DNA from: Climacium dendroides
Taxonomy: Eukaryota > Streptophyta > Bryopsida > Hypnales > Climaciaceae
Assembly (NCBI GenBank): GCA_950106755.1
Contig: OX467089.1
Location: 21,619,345 to 21,683,344 of the forward strand
DNA: 64,000 nucleotides
Reading direction: 5' to 3'
Part shown: piece by piece, positions 34,505 through 46,005 of the stretch
Layout: each line of letters begins with the position of its first letter
Position numbering within the stretch: position 1 is the first letter of the stretch
Made by a program: the position numbers and the translations under genes
The notes under the pieces: model-generated
Databases searched by the model: none
What the model was told of the DNA's origin: nothing
Seen by the model: the letters and a program-made list of their open reading frames with translations, nothing else

Positions 34505-35554
34505 CAAGTTTTTTTAGATGTTTGCTTGGATGTTTGAAAAAATGTGAGAGCGTGTTTAGTGTGAAAGGCCGGATGTCATAGCCACATAGCCACGACATTT
34601 CTTCATCCATGGGCAATGCCATGTGGGATATTTTGTCATCCATCAAATGAGTGACGTGGGTTTTGACTTGTTGGTTTCTAATGGGGTAATTGGTTTGCGT
34701 GACATGGTAGTTGCTTTTCGTTTAGGATTTTTGAGATGTTTTTTGAGACATCAATTGGTACATACCCTATCTATGAGATAAAATCAACAAAAAATTATTA
34801 TTTAAATTAAATAAATTAGAAAATAAAATAAACAAATAAAATTGTTGAATTCAATATGAATTTAGGAAAACTTACCATCTACCATCAAGAGAATTTTTTA
34901 TGGCAAAATGAAGGCATTCCTTCATTGAAAATTAGTGAGAATGAAGGATAGAGAGGTTATATTTATATCTATTTTCTATTCATGGTGAGACAAAAGATAT
35001 GGGATAATTAAAATATGGAAACTTGGCCATTATATACTATCTTAAGGTTGTTTTTAAGACATTTCAATGTTGTTTCAAACATTTGGATCATGTTGGTTTA
35101 GACAATTGAAGACAATTCTTGCTTTACATATCCCATTTGGGTTGTATCACTTTTACCACCCTACTTGTATAAAGACCATTTCTTTTCATCCATGGAGCAC
35201 ATCCATCTATTTCCCTTTTTTACAAAGCATGCCCTGTGGCTATCCTTTCCCTAAATTTTTCACATGTGGTGAACGTTTTATCATAGACCATAATCATTTT
35301 TATTAACTTATCCATTGTCAAAATGGATCTACTTATTGACGTTGTAGTCTATGTTGTATGTCTTCAATCATGTCAAATAAAACATGAACGTCAATGATAA
35401 CATCAACTTGGATTTATAGTGACGTGCCAATGTACTCTGCAATGTCCACAAAAATCTACCTTGTGAGACTAAATGTCCTTTGAAATCTTCATGTTTTATC
35501 GGACATTGCATATTAGTGATAAAACATAGCCAAAAACATGGATTTCTTATAGTG
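34505..35554 (-). mobile_element. Non-autonomous CACTA derivative in arm B
   Basis: Inverted counterpart of 17444-18678. The terminus reads CATGGATTTCTTATAGTG, ending at 35554. The far end near 34505 has diverged from arm A and shows no clear terminus. It is clearly related to 46860-47430 in the same orientation (shared GATGAGACAAAAGATATGGGATAA-type block near 34988). Confidence 0.65.
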
Positions 35555-36753
35555 TGTCAACACCATGTGTCAATTTCCAAAAGATTCATTAAAAATTGAC
35601 ATTGTGGGAACATGGCTAAATTTTCAATTGCTTGTTCGATGACCATTCAGTCCTTTGGAGGTTAGTAATATTCTTTTTAGCTATCCAAAAGTTTTAGGAA
35701 ATTAAAAAAACAACTTATTTTTCTAAACAAAATTAATTCTTTTGCAAATTGTCTAGTCGAAAAGGCAAAAGAAAATCCCATGTTATATAGAAGTTCAAAA
35801 AATATGATAAAGAATTTGTTTTTATATTGCCTACCCCAAAATACAAAACCCATTTTGATCAATGAAAAACCTTAAGGGTTAATAGTATAGGATGCAATAA
35901 TTGAATTACCTCCTTTAATATGAGGAACATTGAAATCCTAGTATAGAAACAAATCATCTTTTCAATCTATTCAAAACACAAAGGTATCAATTGATTTTTT
36001 TAATAATCTTTTGGTTTAAGATAAATCTTCAGACATGCTTACTATACAATTTAATCTCTATATCGCCATCAAGAGTTTAAGTTTCATACATAACAATAAT
36101 ATGCAAACTTGATATTTTGAAAGAAAAGAATGAGCTATAAAATGTTCTTCATTTTGAATTGAATAAGATAGTAAAAATCACCCAATCCCCGTGAAGTAAG
36201 ATGACATATCGACATTTGGGAAGAATTTATATGGATATTGATGATCAAGGTTTATTCATCCATGTAACACATTTTTTTGATATGCATAACTTCATCACTC
36301 CAATTAAAATAAAAAAACTACACTACTTTGATTGTATTAATAGTATAGATAAACAATTGGTGTCACCTATGTGATAAATACACCTAATACCAACAAAACA
36401 TGTAATTTGGCATGGTTCTATTATGATATTGAATAATTTTTATGGATCTTATTGGTAGGAAAAAAATAATTTTGAAAATGCATTTTTTGGACATTATATG
36501 AATAAACTATGAATTTTCAAAATGCCAAAGTTGATATTTTCAAATTTGATATACTATTTATGATTAGTGAGAATATACTTTAGGCAAGATTTTGTAGATG
36601 TCAGTTTAGGAAGGTGCTAGTTTTAGGTGTAGTTGCCTTAGAGTAAGTGCTACTACAACATTTGATTGTTGAAGAAACGGATACAATACAATATTTGAGC
36701 CTACTATAGTTTAACTTTTTTACAATTAGTACAACATTATCATAGCTTCTTTA

Positions 36754-37733
36754 CACTACAAGAAAACGAGGGATTCTAGAACTACTGTTTGTAACTGGTT
36801 TTGTAGTTGCATGGACTGTTTGCAACTAAGTGACAATTTAGAGTCCGCAGTTGCAATGGACAAGTTGCACTAGTTGCAAAGCAATTGCAAAAAAATTCAA
36901 AGTTGTTTCCCATTCGATAGTATACTTGAAAGTTTGTCGATGAACTCTTTTGACGTGGTTGCTTATGTGGAAGTTATTTGTATGCAACTTGTTTGCGACT
37001 AGCATGCAACTAGTTTGCAATTAATGTGCTTGGTTTGCGACTTATTTATGACTTAATTCATAGACTTGTAGATTTTGTCTACAAATCTATGATTGTCATT
37101 ATTGTCTATAATTCATAGACTTGTAGATTTTGAAATTGTAATCTCAAAGATTTGTAGATTCAGAATTTCAAATCTGTCTTTTTTTTAGATCACCAAATCT
37201 AGAAATATCGTAGACTTTAAATATTTATAGATTTTTGTAGAATATAGAAATCTACAAATTGTGGAAATCTACAAATTATGGAAATCTATAAGTTGTAGAA
37301 ATCTACAAATTATAGAAATCTATAAGTTGTAAAAGTCTACAAATTATAGAAATCTACAAAGTGTAAAAATCTACAAAATATATAAACACTAGAATTTCAT
37401 TATCAAAATTCATAACATAAGAATGCTATAACTTACAATTCTTACATGTCCAACCTAATCGTATTCTTGACAATTGATATGGGACAATTAATAAAAGACT
37501 TAATAGTAGTTGCAATTGTAGTCTAGTTGCACTCTAGTTGCAGTCCAATTGCATTGCAGTTGTAGTCTAGTTGCATTGTAGTTGCGTCTAGTTGCACTCT
37601 AATTGAATTGCTATCGAATTTAAATTATATGCAACTATAGATAGACACGTCGGACTCTGTTCACATCGCCAATTGTGATGAATATTGGATGTAAAATACC
37701 TTACATCAACTATTTTGTTACATTCCTGTAAGC
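36754..37733 (+). mobile_element. CACTA-type element end with TTGCA-rich subterminal repeats
   Basis: It begins CACTACAAGAAAACGAGGGA exactly at the edge of arm B. The first ~280 bases hold many copies of AGTTGCA/TTGCAACT-like words, and a second cluster (TAGTTGCACTCTAGTTGCA) lies at about 37505-37620. Such short repeats near an end are typical of CACTA subterminal regions. I could not find the matching right terminus or a 3-bp duplication, so the extent is provisional. Confidence 0.55.
37248..37384 (+). repeat. 17-bp tandem repeat, about eight copies
   Basis: The unit AAATCTACAAATTATGG recurs every 17 bases, with units alternating between ..CTACAAATTATRG and ..CTATAAGTTGTAG variants. The alternation hints at a 34-bp higher-order unit in part of the array. 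Confidence 0.88.
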
Positions 37734-37839
37734 CACTACTAGAAAAAAAATTTTTTTTGTTGTTCCAGCTTTTAGTGCCTACATACACAATTAAAGAAAT
37801 GGGAGGTTAGTTTTAGTAAATGAACAACAAAGCTCAACC

Positions 37840-38371
37840 TTCAAAAGCTTACAACAATACAAAATGTATAGCATAAGTTTAAGGTAGAAAGAATAACAAT
37901 GGTGATGAAAGGAACAAGAAGTAAAAATTGACAAGTGCTAAGACATAACAACAAACAAAAGTTAAGATGGAAAAAAACCCACCAAGGAACAACAACTAAG
38001 AAATAACAAGAAACAATAAGGAGTAACAACTAAGAGACAACAAGGAGCAACAATTAAAAAACAACAAGAAATAACAAAGAATAACTTAAGAGACAACAAG
38101 AAACAACAAGGAGCAACAACTAAAAGACAACAAAAAAAAAAAAAGAACAAGAGTTACAATGCAACAAGAAGAAACAAGAAGCAAGAACTAAAAAGCTACA
38201 AAAGACAACAAAAAATACAAACTAAGAAGCAACAAAAAGTATGAATTAAGAAATAACAAAAAAAAAGAATTTAGACGTAATAAGAAGAAACAAGAAGCAT
38301 AAACTAAAGAGTAACAAAAAACAAGAGTTGAAGCATGAACTAAAGAGCAACAAAAGACAACAACTAAAAAG
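37840..38371 (+). repeat. Low-complexity CAA/AAG-rich tract
   Basis: A long run of loosely repeated words such as AACAACAAGAAGCAACAACT, ACTAAGAGACAACAAGGAGC and AAGAAATAAC on the plus strand, almost free of T runs. The hydrophobic Leu/Phe/Cys-rich open frames on the opposite strand are an artefact of this composition. Confidence 0.8.
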
Positions 38372-41300
38372 CAAAAGAATCCTTTTTCCTCATTACTAGG
38401 CACTTATCTAATCCTTTACATATTCAAAAACCTAGCTTTCGCTCAACTCATGACTTTTTGTAGAAAGCAGCTAAACAAGATCCGTTTCACATTCTTATCC
38501 TTACATATAAAGCATTTAGCTTCAAACTTCAAATCCTACCAAAGCCTAGTAAGATAAGTGAATATTCTTTTGTCAAAGCAAGAGGATTTTGACCATACAT
38601 AATCACTAAGGTTTTTATCATATATACCATATGCACCAAAGTCATCACAATATCGTACTCAATATAAGTGTCACAATGCAATAGACATAAGAGTAGACAT
38701 TTTTCACCAAAATACTTCAAATTACTAACATATCCTATAATCTTTGCAATATTTTGAAACTACTATCATCATACTACTAAAATCACAAGTCCCTCTGTAA
38801 TATCACAAATGCTACCATTAATATTAGGGGCTCGTACTTGCTATGCTATGCATTCATTATATGACATATTAGTAAAAATTTGATATATTTGAATAGAATG
38901 CATGATAATGATTTTGATAAGTCCTTAAAATAATTATTTTAATTATTTTATAAAAATATTTCCAATCATGCATACATAGAAATCATATTTTCACACAATG
39001 TGATATTACTGAAATAGAGTAGCAGTTCACAATCACCTCTATAATATCACTTTTTACAAAGGGTGATATTATAGAAATAATATAGTCGTTGCAATTGAGG
39101 TGATATTATAAAGGTAGCAATTCCATTGCCTTTCTTGACTTTATACTTCTTTTGCATTTCTATGATTTTGTGCTTTTGTGAGCTTTGAACTTCTGATTTC
39201 AATTTTCTATTGCTACTACCAAATGATTTGAGAAATTTATTAGATTGAACCGATTTTGGATTTCACAACAATTAAATTGTTCACAAAGCTTTTGAAATTT
39301 ACAAGTTTTTTCTTTAAATTCTTCTATTTGGGTTGCCATTGTTTATAACAATTGAGTCAAATTTCTAATGCATTCTAATGTATATGTATCTTTTACCGTA
39401 TTCATTATTGCATGTATTTCATTCATCATTCATTAAATTTCTATTTTTTATTTCAGTATATGTTTATTTATTAAAAAATTATATGAAGATTTTAGTAATT
39501 TTCATTTGAAGATTTATTGAAATTCTTGCTCTGCATTCTATCTAATACATAAAAATTCTAATGAAATTCTAATGGTGAATGCATAGCATAGCAAGTGCCA
39601 ACCGCTAGTGTGGATTATAAAAGAACACCAACTAGAGGATTTAGATGCCATAAAGTATCTAAAATACTCCGCGAGGTCGTGGGACTCACCTGTGTCCATC
39701 CCCAAAATACAACAACGAATTGTGATGTTAGTGAGGCTACACCAAGTGTCTTCAACCCACAAACGTTTGTTATCGCTTTCACACAGAAAATCCTAGATAC
39801 AAAAATACATGTGCAATAATCCTCATCAACATTAGAACATAGAAGTGACCAATTTGAATTGTGAAGAAGCCATAATTCTCCCACAATAGTATGTTAACTG
39901 AAACTAGAGCTAGAGCTTCAATGTTTCAAAAGACTGGTTTGTAATAATTGAATCATTATTGCTAGATGGGTTGCTCAGTCATAGCCAGCTTAATAGCATA
40001 CCTAGGGTGCTTTTGGTTACGTTGGATGTTAAAAAAAAGCCCCACTTTTTTACAGTATCTACCATAGCCTCTAATTTGGGTATCCTTTTGTTGTACCTCC
40101 CCAATTCAATTATATGCTAGCTATTTGATCTTTTGATCACGTAATGGTTTTTTGATTGTGTCTGATCTTTGGTCATAATCAGGGTGTGTTTAACACCATA
40201 AGCCAACTTTCAGTAATCCTTGAATCATTTGAAAGCACTTTTTTTATTTTTACCAAGAAATGAAATTTTTGAAAAATAGATTAAAACTCATTTGTCAAAT
40301 AGAATTTTATCTCTAATATGGGTGGGATGGGTGGAATTTTTAGGGGCCCTATCATGGGATGCTTACGCTCCCCTGAAAGGGAACTTTGTTCTCTTTATTG
40401 ATTGATTACGCAATTTCTTAGTTTTCCAAACTTCATAGCAAACAATTAGTTACCACAACATCGTCAGTTCAGGGAAAAAAAAAGGGAAAGCATCCATGGC
40501 CAATCATGAGCATCCTATCCATCGTAGGTGGGGATCCCAAGTGCTAGGTTGGATAGTAACATTGTTTGTGAGTGTCATCATATTTTCCTAGAACGGGAAT
40601 GGTGACCAAGTCAGTTGCGATTGAGTTGACAAGGGAACAAACACTAAAATTTGCTCGCAAAATTGGCAAAGCTTGGATGTCGCTCAGATTTGTAGGGATT
40701 GTAATATAATGTCGCATTGGTGGTTTAAATTGGTATCATCTTTGTGTATTTTTTGACCTTGTTGAAGCTAACACTCAGCAAATTCAAGGTACGAGTTCTG
40801 AATCCTCAAATTGTTGGAAGCATCTTGCTATTGTTCTTCAATATTCTTTGCTTTCATCTCCTACAACTACAATAGACACCATTATCTCATTGATGACATT
40901 CACTTGATCCACACCACAAGGACGCCTCAGATTTGAAATAGAGTAATTATTCTTCGAATTCATACATGGATATGTTCAAAGGTAGTCACAAACGCAAGAG
41001 ATCTGTTTTCTCCCATGTTGTGCACGATTGCTCGATGGTATTTCCTACAACTTTCAAGCGCTCCACACTTTTGTACCTCACAGTTGAACCATAGGATCCT
41101 ACAAAAGAAAAACAACACAAAAGTCAAATTTCCACCATCCTAATTTACGCTAAAAATCCCCTTTCCACCAAGTTGCTAAACAAGAAAAGAAACAAAGAGA
41201 AACATACCTGCTGTATCGGATGCTAGAAGAATGTTGTCTTAGTATTTGATTCTCAGCACTAATGTTCCCATAACATAAGGATACCTATTGACCATTCAAC

Positions 41301-42851
41301 CACACAACAATTAGAAGAGGAAATGTTAAGAATACGATCGACATTAATGAATAAGATTTCAATAAGACATTATAAGTGCATGCTATGAGAGGGTTCAAGG
41401 TAAGTACTGATATAAAGCATAGTTGATCATTGTCAATTATTGAATCTCTTCAAATGCATCTTGCATAAACCCAATATGATCAAAACCGTCAATGCTAGGG
41501 GAAGGAAACCTAATCAATGACCACAAGGGTGACATAATGGTGATTCAATCAACTTCCATCCAAATCCTAGTACTACAAAGAAGAAATCCATCAACTCACT
41601 GATCACATTGAAATAAATTTTACAATAGACTCAAGTGTACAAACAGTCGTCCGTAATTGAACAAAAACATTGATTTCAAGTAGTACAAGACTTCATTTCT
41701 TATTGCATTGATAGAACAAACCCTAAGCTTTATGAATTATTATTCTTGAACCTAAAACCTCAATAAAGTGCCTTCCCATCAATCTTTCTGATGAATCTCA
41801 CTATGCCCTTTTCAATTTGTTGGATAGCAATGGTAGGCTCATGAAATCCTCTCGTACTCACATGCGTACTCAAATTTCTATTTTTGTTTTTTCTTATATG
41901 TTGTACAATTCCAAATGCTTTGAAGATTTTCAAAAATGTACCTAATTTGCCTTGAAGGATGAATCCAAAGAATTATAGCCATTTTGGATATTTTTTTCAT
42001 AATGATCTGGCCTTGTGAAGTACTGTCCAATTTTTTGTTGGGGCAAAAAAAAAATCTTGTAGTCTACATGGTGGAAATTTTTGAATATATTTCTACATCT
42101 TCTCAAACCAACATAGTGCAAGATCTTATGGTTACATGTGTCCCCAAATGATTTTTCTTTCTAATTTTTAGTACTTGTAATGGAAATGACATTTTTGGAG
42201 CATTTTTTTGGAAAACATAGTAAAAAATATAGAGGGGTTAATAGCATATTATAAAGATGCATAGCATTTTCTAAGTCAAAAGGATTTAGACATTAAGCAC
42301 TCATTATAAATAGTCTAAAGGGAGTCTACATTGTTGCACCTACATAGTTATTTTTTATGTATGTTTTAGAGATAAAGATTATTAATTAAAAAATTAATCT
42401 TTATAATGCATCCAACTTTTTTCAATAAATTATTTTTGTAGATGATTCTTTGGGGCCCACATGTCTTGTTTTAGCAAAAAAAAGGTTTATCTATATTTGC
42501 AGCTCATATATATAGGATTTTAGAATCCTAAACCACGAAGACAAGCACATCTTTAATCTTTCACTTTCCTGTTCTTTTCTCTTTGGTTGATGTTTTTTAG
42601 AATATCCCTTCCAAGCATTAATCATATGCCACATACTTGGGAATGAAATCTACAAAAAAAATTTAAAAACAAGTAGAAGTAAGAAGTAAGAAATAACAAA
42701 GGACAAAGAAGAAGAGCCAAAAGAAGTAGCAACTAGGGTTCAAAACCCTAAAAAAATAGTAATTAGATTTCAAAATCTTAAAAATGAAGCGGTTAGGATT
42801 TCAAAATCATAAACAATGGCTTGTCTATTTTTTTTTGGATTGCCCATATTT
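38372..42851. other. Long intergenic stretch, no gene recognised
   Basis: AT-rich and mostly featureless. Overlapping short frames near 39538-39884 on both strands match no known protein. A more mixed-composition segment lies at about 40340-41110. CACTACTAG at 37734 and TTTGTAGTG ending at 43143 could be a pair of CACTA-like ends, but their flanks do not match. Confidence 0.4.
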
Positions 42852-42875
42852 TGGGGGGTTGCCCCCCCCCCCCCC
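42852..42875 (+). repeat. Adjacent poly-G and poly-C runs
   Basis: GGGGGG, then TTG, then fourteen C residues (42862-42875). On the minus strand the C run is a 14-G tract. Length polymorphism or assembly error is likely here. Confidence 0.85.
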
Positions 42876-44070
42876 AAATGTTACTATCTTGAAAATATGA
42901 CAGACAATATGACTTAACATTCTCCAAATATGTTCCTTATAGTTCCCTATGAAATATTTTGGTGCTCCCAAATGGGTGTATAGTATACATCTATGAAGTA
43001 CAAGGCCCAAAAATGACTCATAGTCATATTTTGCAATCATATTTCTCCCCAAGGTGTTGACCTCCAAGAATATGACTGCAAGTAGTTGATATTCATTTCT
43101 AATCATATTTTTGCAATCATAAAATACTCATTTTTTTGTAGTGAGAAAAAATTGGAATGAAGAGTTGCAACAATTGGGAGTGAAGTATAATCCATTGAGG
43201 GTGAATAGACTTAGAGATAGAATTTGAAATGACAAATCACGTGGTAGCTTTGGGTGGAGATTAGATACAAGATAGAGGATAACAATTATTGCCATGAGTA
43301 AGAAGAGAAGAATTTAGCCTTATTTAATTATTTTTTTGAAATATGTAGGAAGTATTCTATTCTAAAGTCAACTATTAGAATACCAATAATGGAGTATTAT
43401 AGAGAAAAAAAAAGTGGAATAAAAGAAGTAGAAAGACAAAACCTTAATGAGAACTAGGAGTTAATATGGAGTCCAAAACTTGTATTAGAAATTTTGTAAA
43501 AATTAAATAGTGAGAACCAAAATTCAAAAAGAAGCTAGATGTAAAATGAGGATGCATTGTTTGATCACCTCATTGACGAGGTAAATTCATAAAACCCCAA
43601 CTTTTCTATTGAATGTTTTAATTAGGATCCTTAAACCATAGCCAAATTATAGGTTTGAGCATACTATTAAGAGTCAATTTGATTTCAAAGTTAGTTTTAG
43701 AACCTTACAGAAAAGTCCATAGGTTTTCAAAACCATAAAATACTTAGAAAATAGAATTAAAACAAATGAGTTATAGGTGAATGAAGTTTAGTGTATAAAT
43801 TGGATGGAAATTAGCTAAATTTGTCCAAAAAAACAAGATTAGAAAATCAAGAAGTAAAAATAAGTCAAAAATCCAGAAGTGAAATTCAAAGTTAATTTGG
43901 AACTTTAGGTTAGTAATAAATAGGTGAAATATCGATTAAAGATCAAACTCTACCATGCATAACTTTCACTAGGATTTCCAAATCATAAATGTCTTAATAA
44001 TTTAAAAAAATGATTTTAGCCTTTATAAGATAAAAACACTAAAATTTTAAAAATAATAAGTTGTTAGAAG
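42876..44070. other. Spacer left of the CACTA element
   Basis: Short repeated ATCATATTT/AATATGACT-like words occur at 42890-43140, as in a CACTA subterminal region. The remainder is AT-rich without a gene. Confidence 0.4.
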
Positions 44071-44508
44071 CACTATAAGAAAATAGCAGGGTTTTTTACG
44101 TTTAAAAAAACATGAAGTGATGTCTAATACAGCAAGGATTGTGTTTGTGTCAATGTGACCAGAAATTTGTCTATTTCAATGTGGCAAAAAACATGTCTTG
44201 TTTTTCCAAAAACGTGCCAAATCAAAGCTTGTTTTTGGAAAATGTCACCTACAACGAGTTTTTGAAAGCAACTATGAGTGCACCACGTAGAGGGCAAAAG
44301 TGTGCGGTGTCCCGATGTAAATATCTACATTACATAAAACCTGAATTTATTTATATTTTGAGAATATTTTTGGTTTAAAGGACAAAACTTATTAGTGACA
44401 CTTCTAATAGCTTCAAGGTAACGCTTGTTGCCAATGAAATTGTTTAAAAGACAAGAGCCTCAAACAAATTTCACTAGTTCGAAGTATTCCTTCAAGTTCT
44501 TTTAGACT

Positions 44509-45039
44509 TTGTGTTTAGATTTCAAGTTTGACTCTAAAATGTCAAACTGGAGGATTTTTATAGAGTCGCACGATCTAGAGGTTGAACCAGAGGCAGAATT
44601 AGAGCTTTCCTTGTCACAGTTGTCAATTCAGCCATCCCAGCCGGTGATTTCTTCACCATTTGCAACACATTTGCTAGATGAGGATGGACTTTCTCGTCCG
44701 TTAAAGAAACCTCGTGTAGAACAACGATGGTACAGAAATTTTGATAGAGACGCCTGTACTTTAGTGATTCTGCTTCAAGTAGGATGTGTTGAGCCGGGTA
44801 CACGAGATGTGACATTTGAAGCAAATTATAAGAGCTTGAATGAAGACCAGTATTTTTGTATGATGAGGTCAGATAAAGAAGGCACTGACCATCAACGTTG
44901 GTTGAAAAGGCCAGTGAATCCTTTAACAAAAGCCGAATGTGCAGATTACATGGCCAACACTATCAAGCGCATCTTCAAGTTTTTGCAAATGGAGTTGTAC
45001 TCTCCTTCGACTTCAGTTTTTACCTTCGCTTTGTTTTAG
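44509..45039 (+). CDS. Unrecognised 176-codon open frame inside the CACTA element
   Basis: I do not recognise this protein. If translated it would have an acidic Glu/Leu-rich N-terminal third (HDLEVEPEAELELSLSQL) and a Ser/Pro-rich link. A basic patch follows (LKKPRVEQRWYRNFDRDAC), then a mixed globular-looking C-terminal part with KRPVNPLTKAECADYMANT. The LKKPR-type patch could act as a nuclear localisation signal. Codon usage looks less AT-driven than the flanks, which favours a real or formerly real exon. It may be a captured host-gene fragment or the element's second, DNA-binding gene. It ends with a stop at 45037-45039; the first Met may be 44509 or 44539. Confidence 0.45.
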   Translation: MCLDFKFDSKMSNWRIFIESHDLEVEPEAELELSLSQLSIQPSQPVISSPFATHLLDEDGLSRPLKKPRVEQRWYRNFDRDACTLVILLQVGCVEPGTRDVTFEANYKSLNEDQYFCMMRSDKEGTDHQRWLKRPVNPLTKAECADYMANTIKRIFKFLQMELYSPSTSVFTFALF

Positions 45040-45470
45040 TTAAAGTTTAATATCCAATACTAATATTTTTTGTTGCATCTGAGTGTTAGAAATTGAAATA
45101 TGGGAAAATAAGAGTAGTTTACCTCCTAGTTTTATCCTTTAAGGTTCATTGGCTTTAAAAGTTGAATAGGAACTTACCTTTAGGTGTTTTCCTTGAGCCA
45201 ATGGGTATTAGGAGGCCCATGTGATGTATACATGGGCTGATTCTACCTACCTTAGGGGTCTAGAGGGTAGGCAGGCATCTTTTTTCCTCCTCCAAGTTGG
45301 ACTTGTAGAGATTTTGGTGTGTATGTGTTTTTTTGGGGGTGAAGAAAAAGAATGTGGGACGAAACTTTATTCGATGAGAACTTTTGTTGTATCAAGAAAT
45401 TTGAAATGAAAATTTAAGGATTTCTTTCTTATGAAATTGTGCTTCTATTGACACCTTTCTTGCCTGATTT

Positions 45471-46005
45471 GAAGTTGTGAGTAAGGAGTTACAAGCATGT
45501 GAGTGGAGGAAGGTCTTCTGCCATCCAACGAAGAGGAGCGGAGATTCGGGCGACCACCAATGTTTGTATTTTTTGCCTCTCTCTTTGAAAACTTTAGGCA
45601 TAAAATAAGTTTTTTTTAGATTTTTATAGACTATTGAATCAAAGCATTTGAAGTTGTGAGTCAAGAGTTATGAGTTGTTGAGTGATAAAGAGACTACTGC
45701 CTTTCTAAAGAGAAGGCCGAGACTTTGCTTGTCCATAACTTTTGGACAGTAATTTAAAATGGTTTGAAACTTGAGTGGAAGTTAGTTTGTAAGCTTATCT
45801 TTCTAAGAAGCTATAGAACTTGAAAATTGAAGAAAAATTGAAGGAGATATAGGAGTTTGAGATAGGAGAGGTCTGTTGCCTTTCAATTGAGAAGGCCGAT
45901 ACTTTGATTGTCCATAACTTTTGGACAATATGTTGAATTGATTTGAGATTTTGAGGGATATTAGATTACCCCATTAGATTTTCAAATTGCTATCATACTT
46001 TGAAT
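45471..46005 (+). repeat. ~179-bp imperfect tandem repeat, three units
   Basis: GAAGTTGTGAGT recurs at 45471 and 45650 (179 apart), and AGAAGGCCGA at 45711 and 45890 (179 apart). Units two and three share TTGTCCATAACTTTTGGACA. Unit one is the most diverged. Confidence 0.78.

Larger units (their letters stand above)
29554..36753 (-). repeat. Arm B (right arm) of the giant inverted repeat
   Basis: Arm B is the reverse complement of arm A. It lacks the two A-specific MITEs. It contains about 32390-32770, which matches copy C (49085-49470 inverted) but not arm A, and a block at about 33000-33680 that includes a diverged tandem copy of 33680-33960. The right boundary is sharp: CATAGCTTCTTTA at 36753 is followed immediately by a CACTA-type terminus. 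Confidence 0.93.

Noticed and set aside
37248..37384. CRISPR-like array
   Set aside because: The 17-bp units are contiguous with no spacers, in a eukaryotic context; it is an ordinary tandem repeat.
37841..38403. Cys/Leu/Phe-rich minus-strand frames
   Set aside because: Produced by the low-complexity CAA/AAG composition of the plus strand.
37734..43143. CACTACTAGAAAA and TTTGTAGTG as ends of one 5.4 kb CACTA element
   Set aside because: The 3-bp flanks differ (AGC versus AGA) and the terminal sequences match only over the first few bases.
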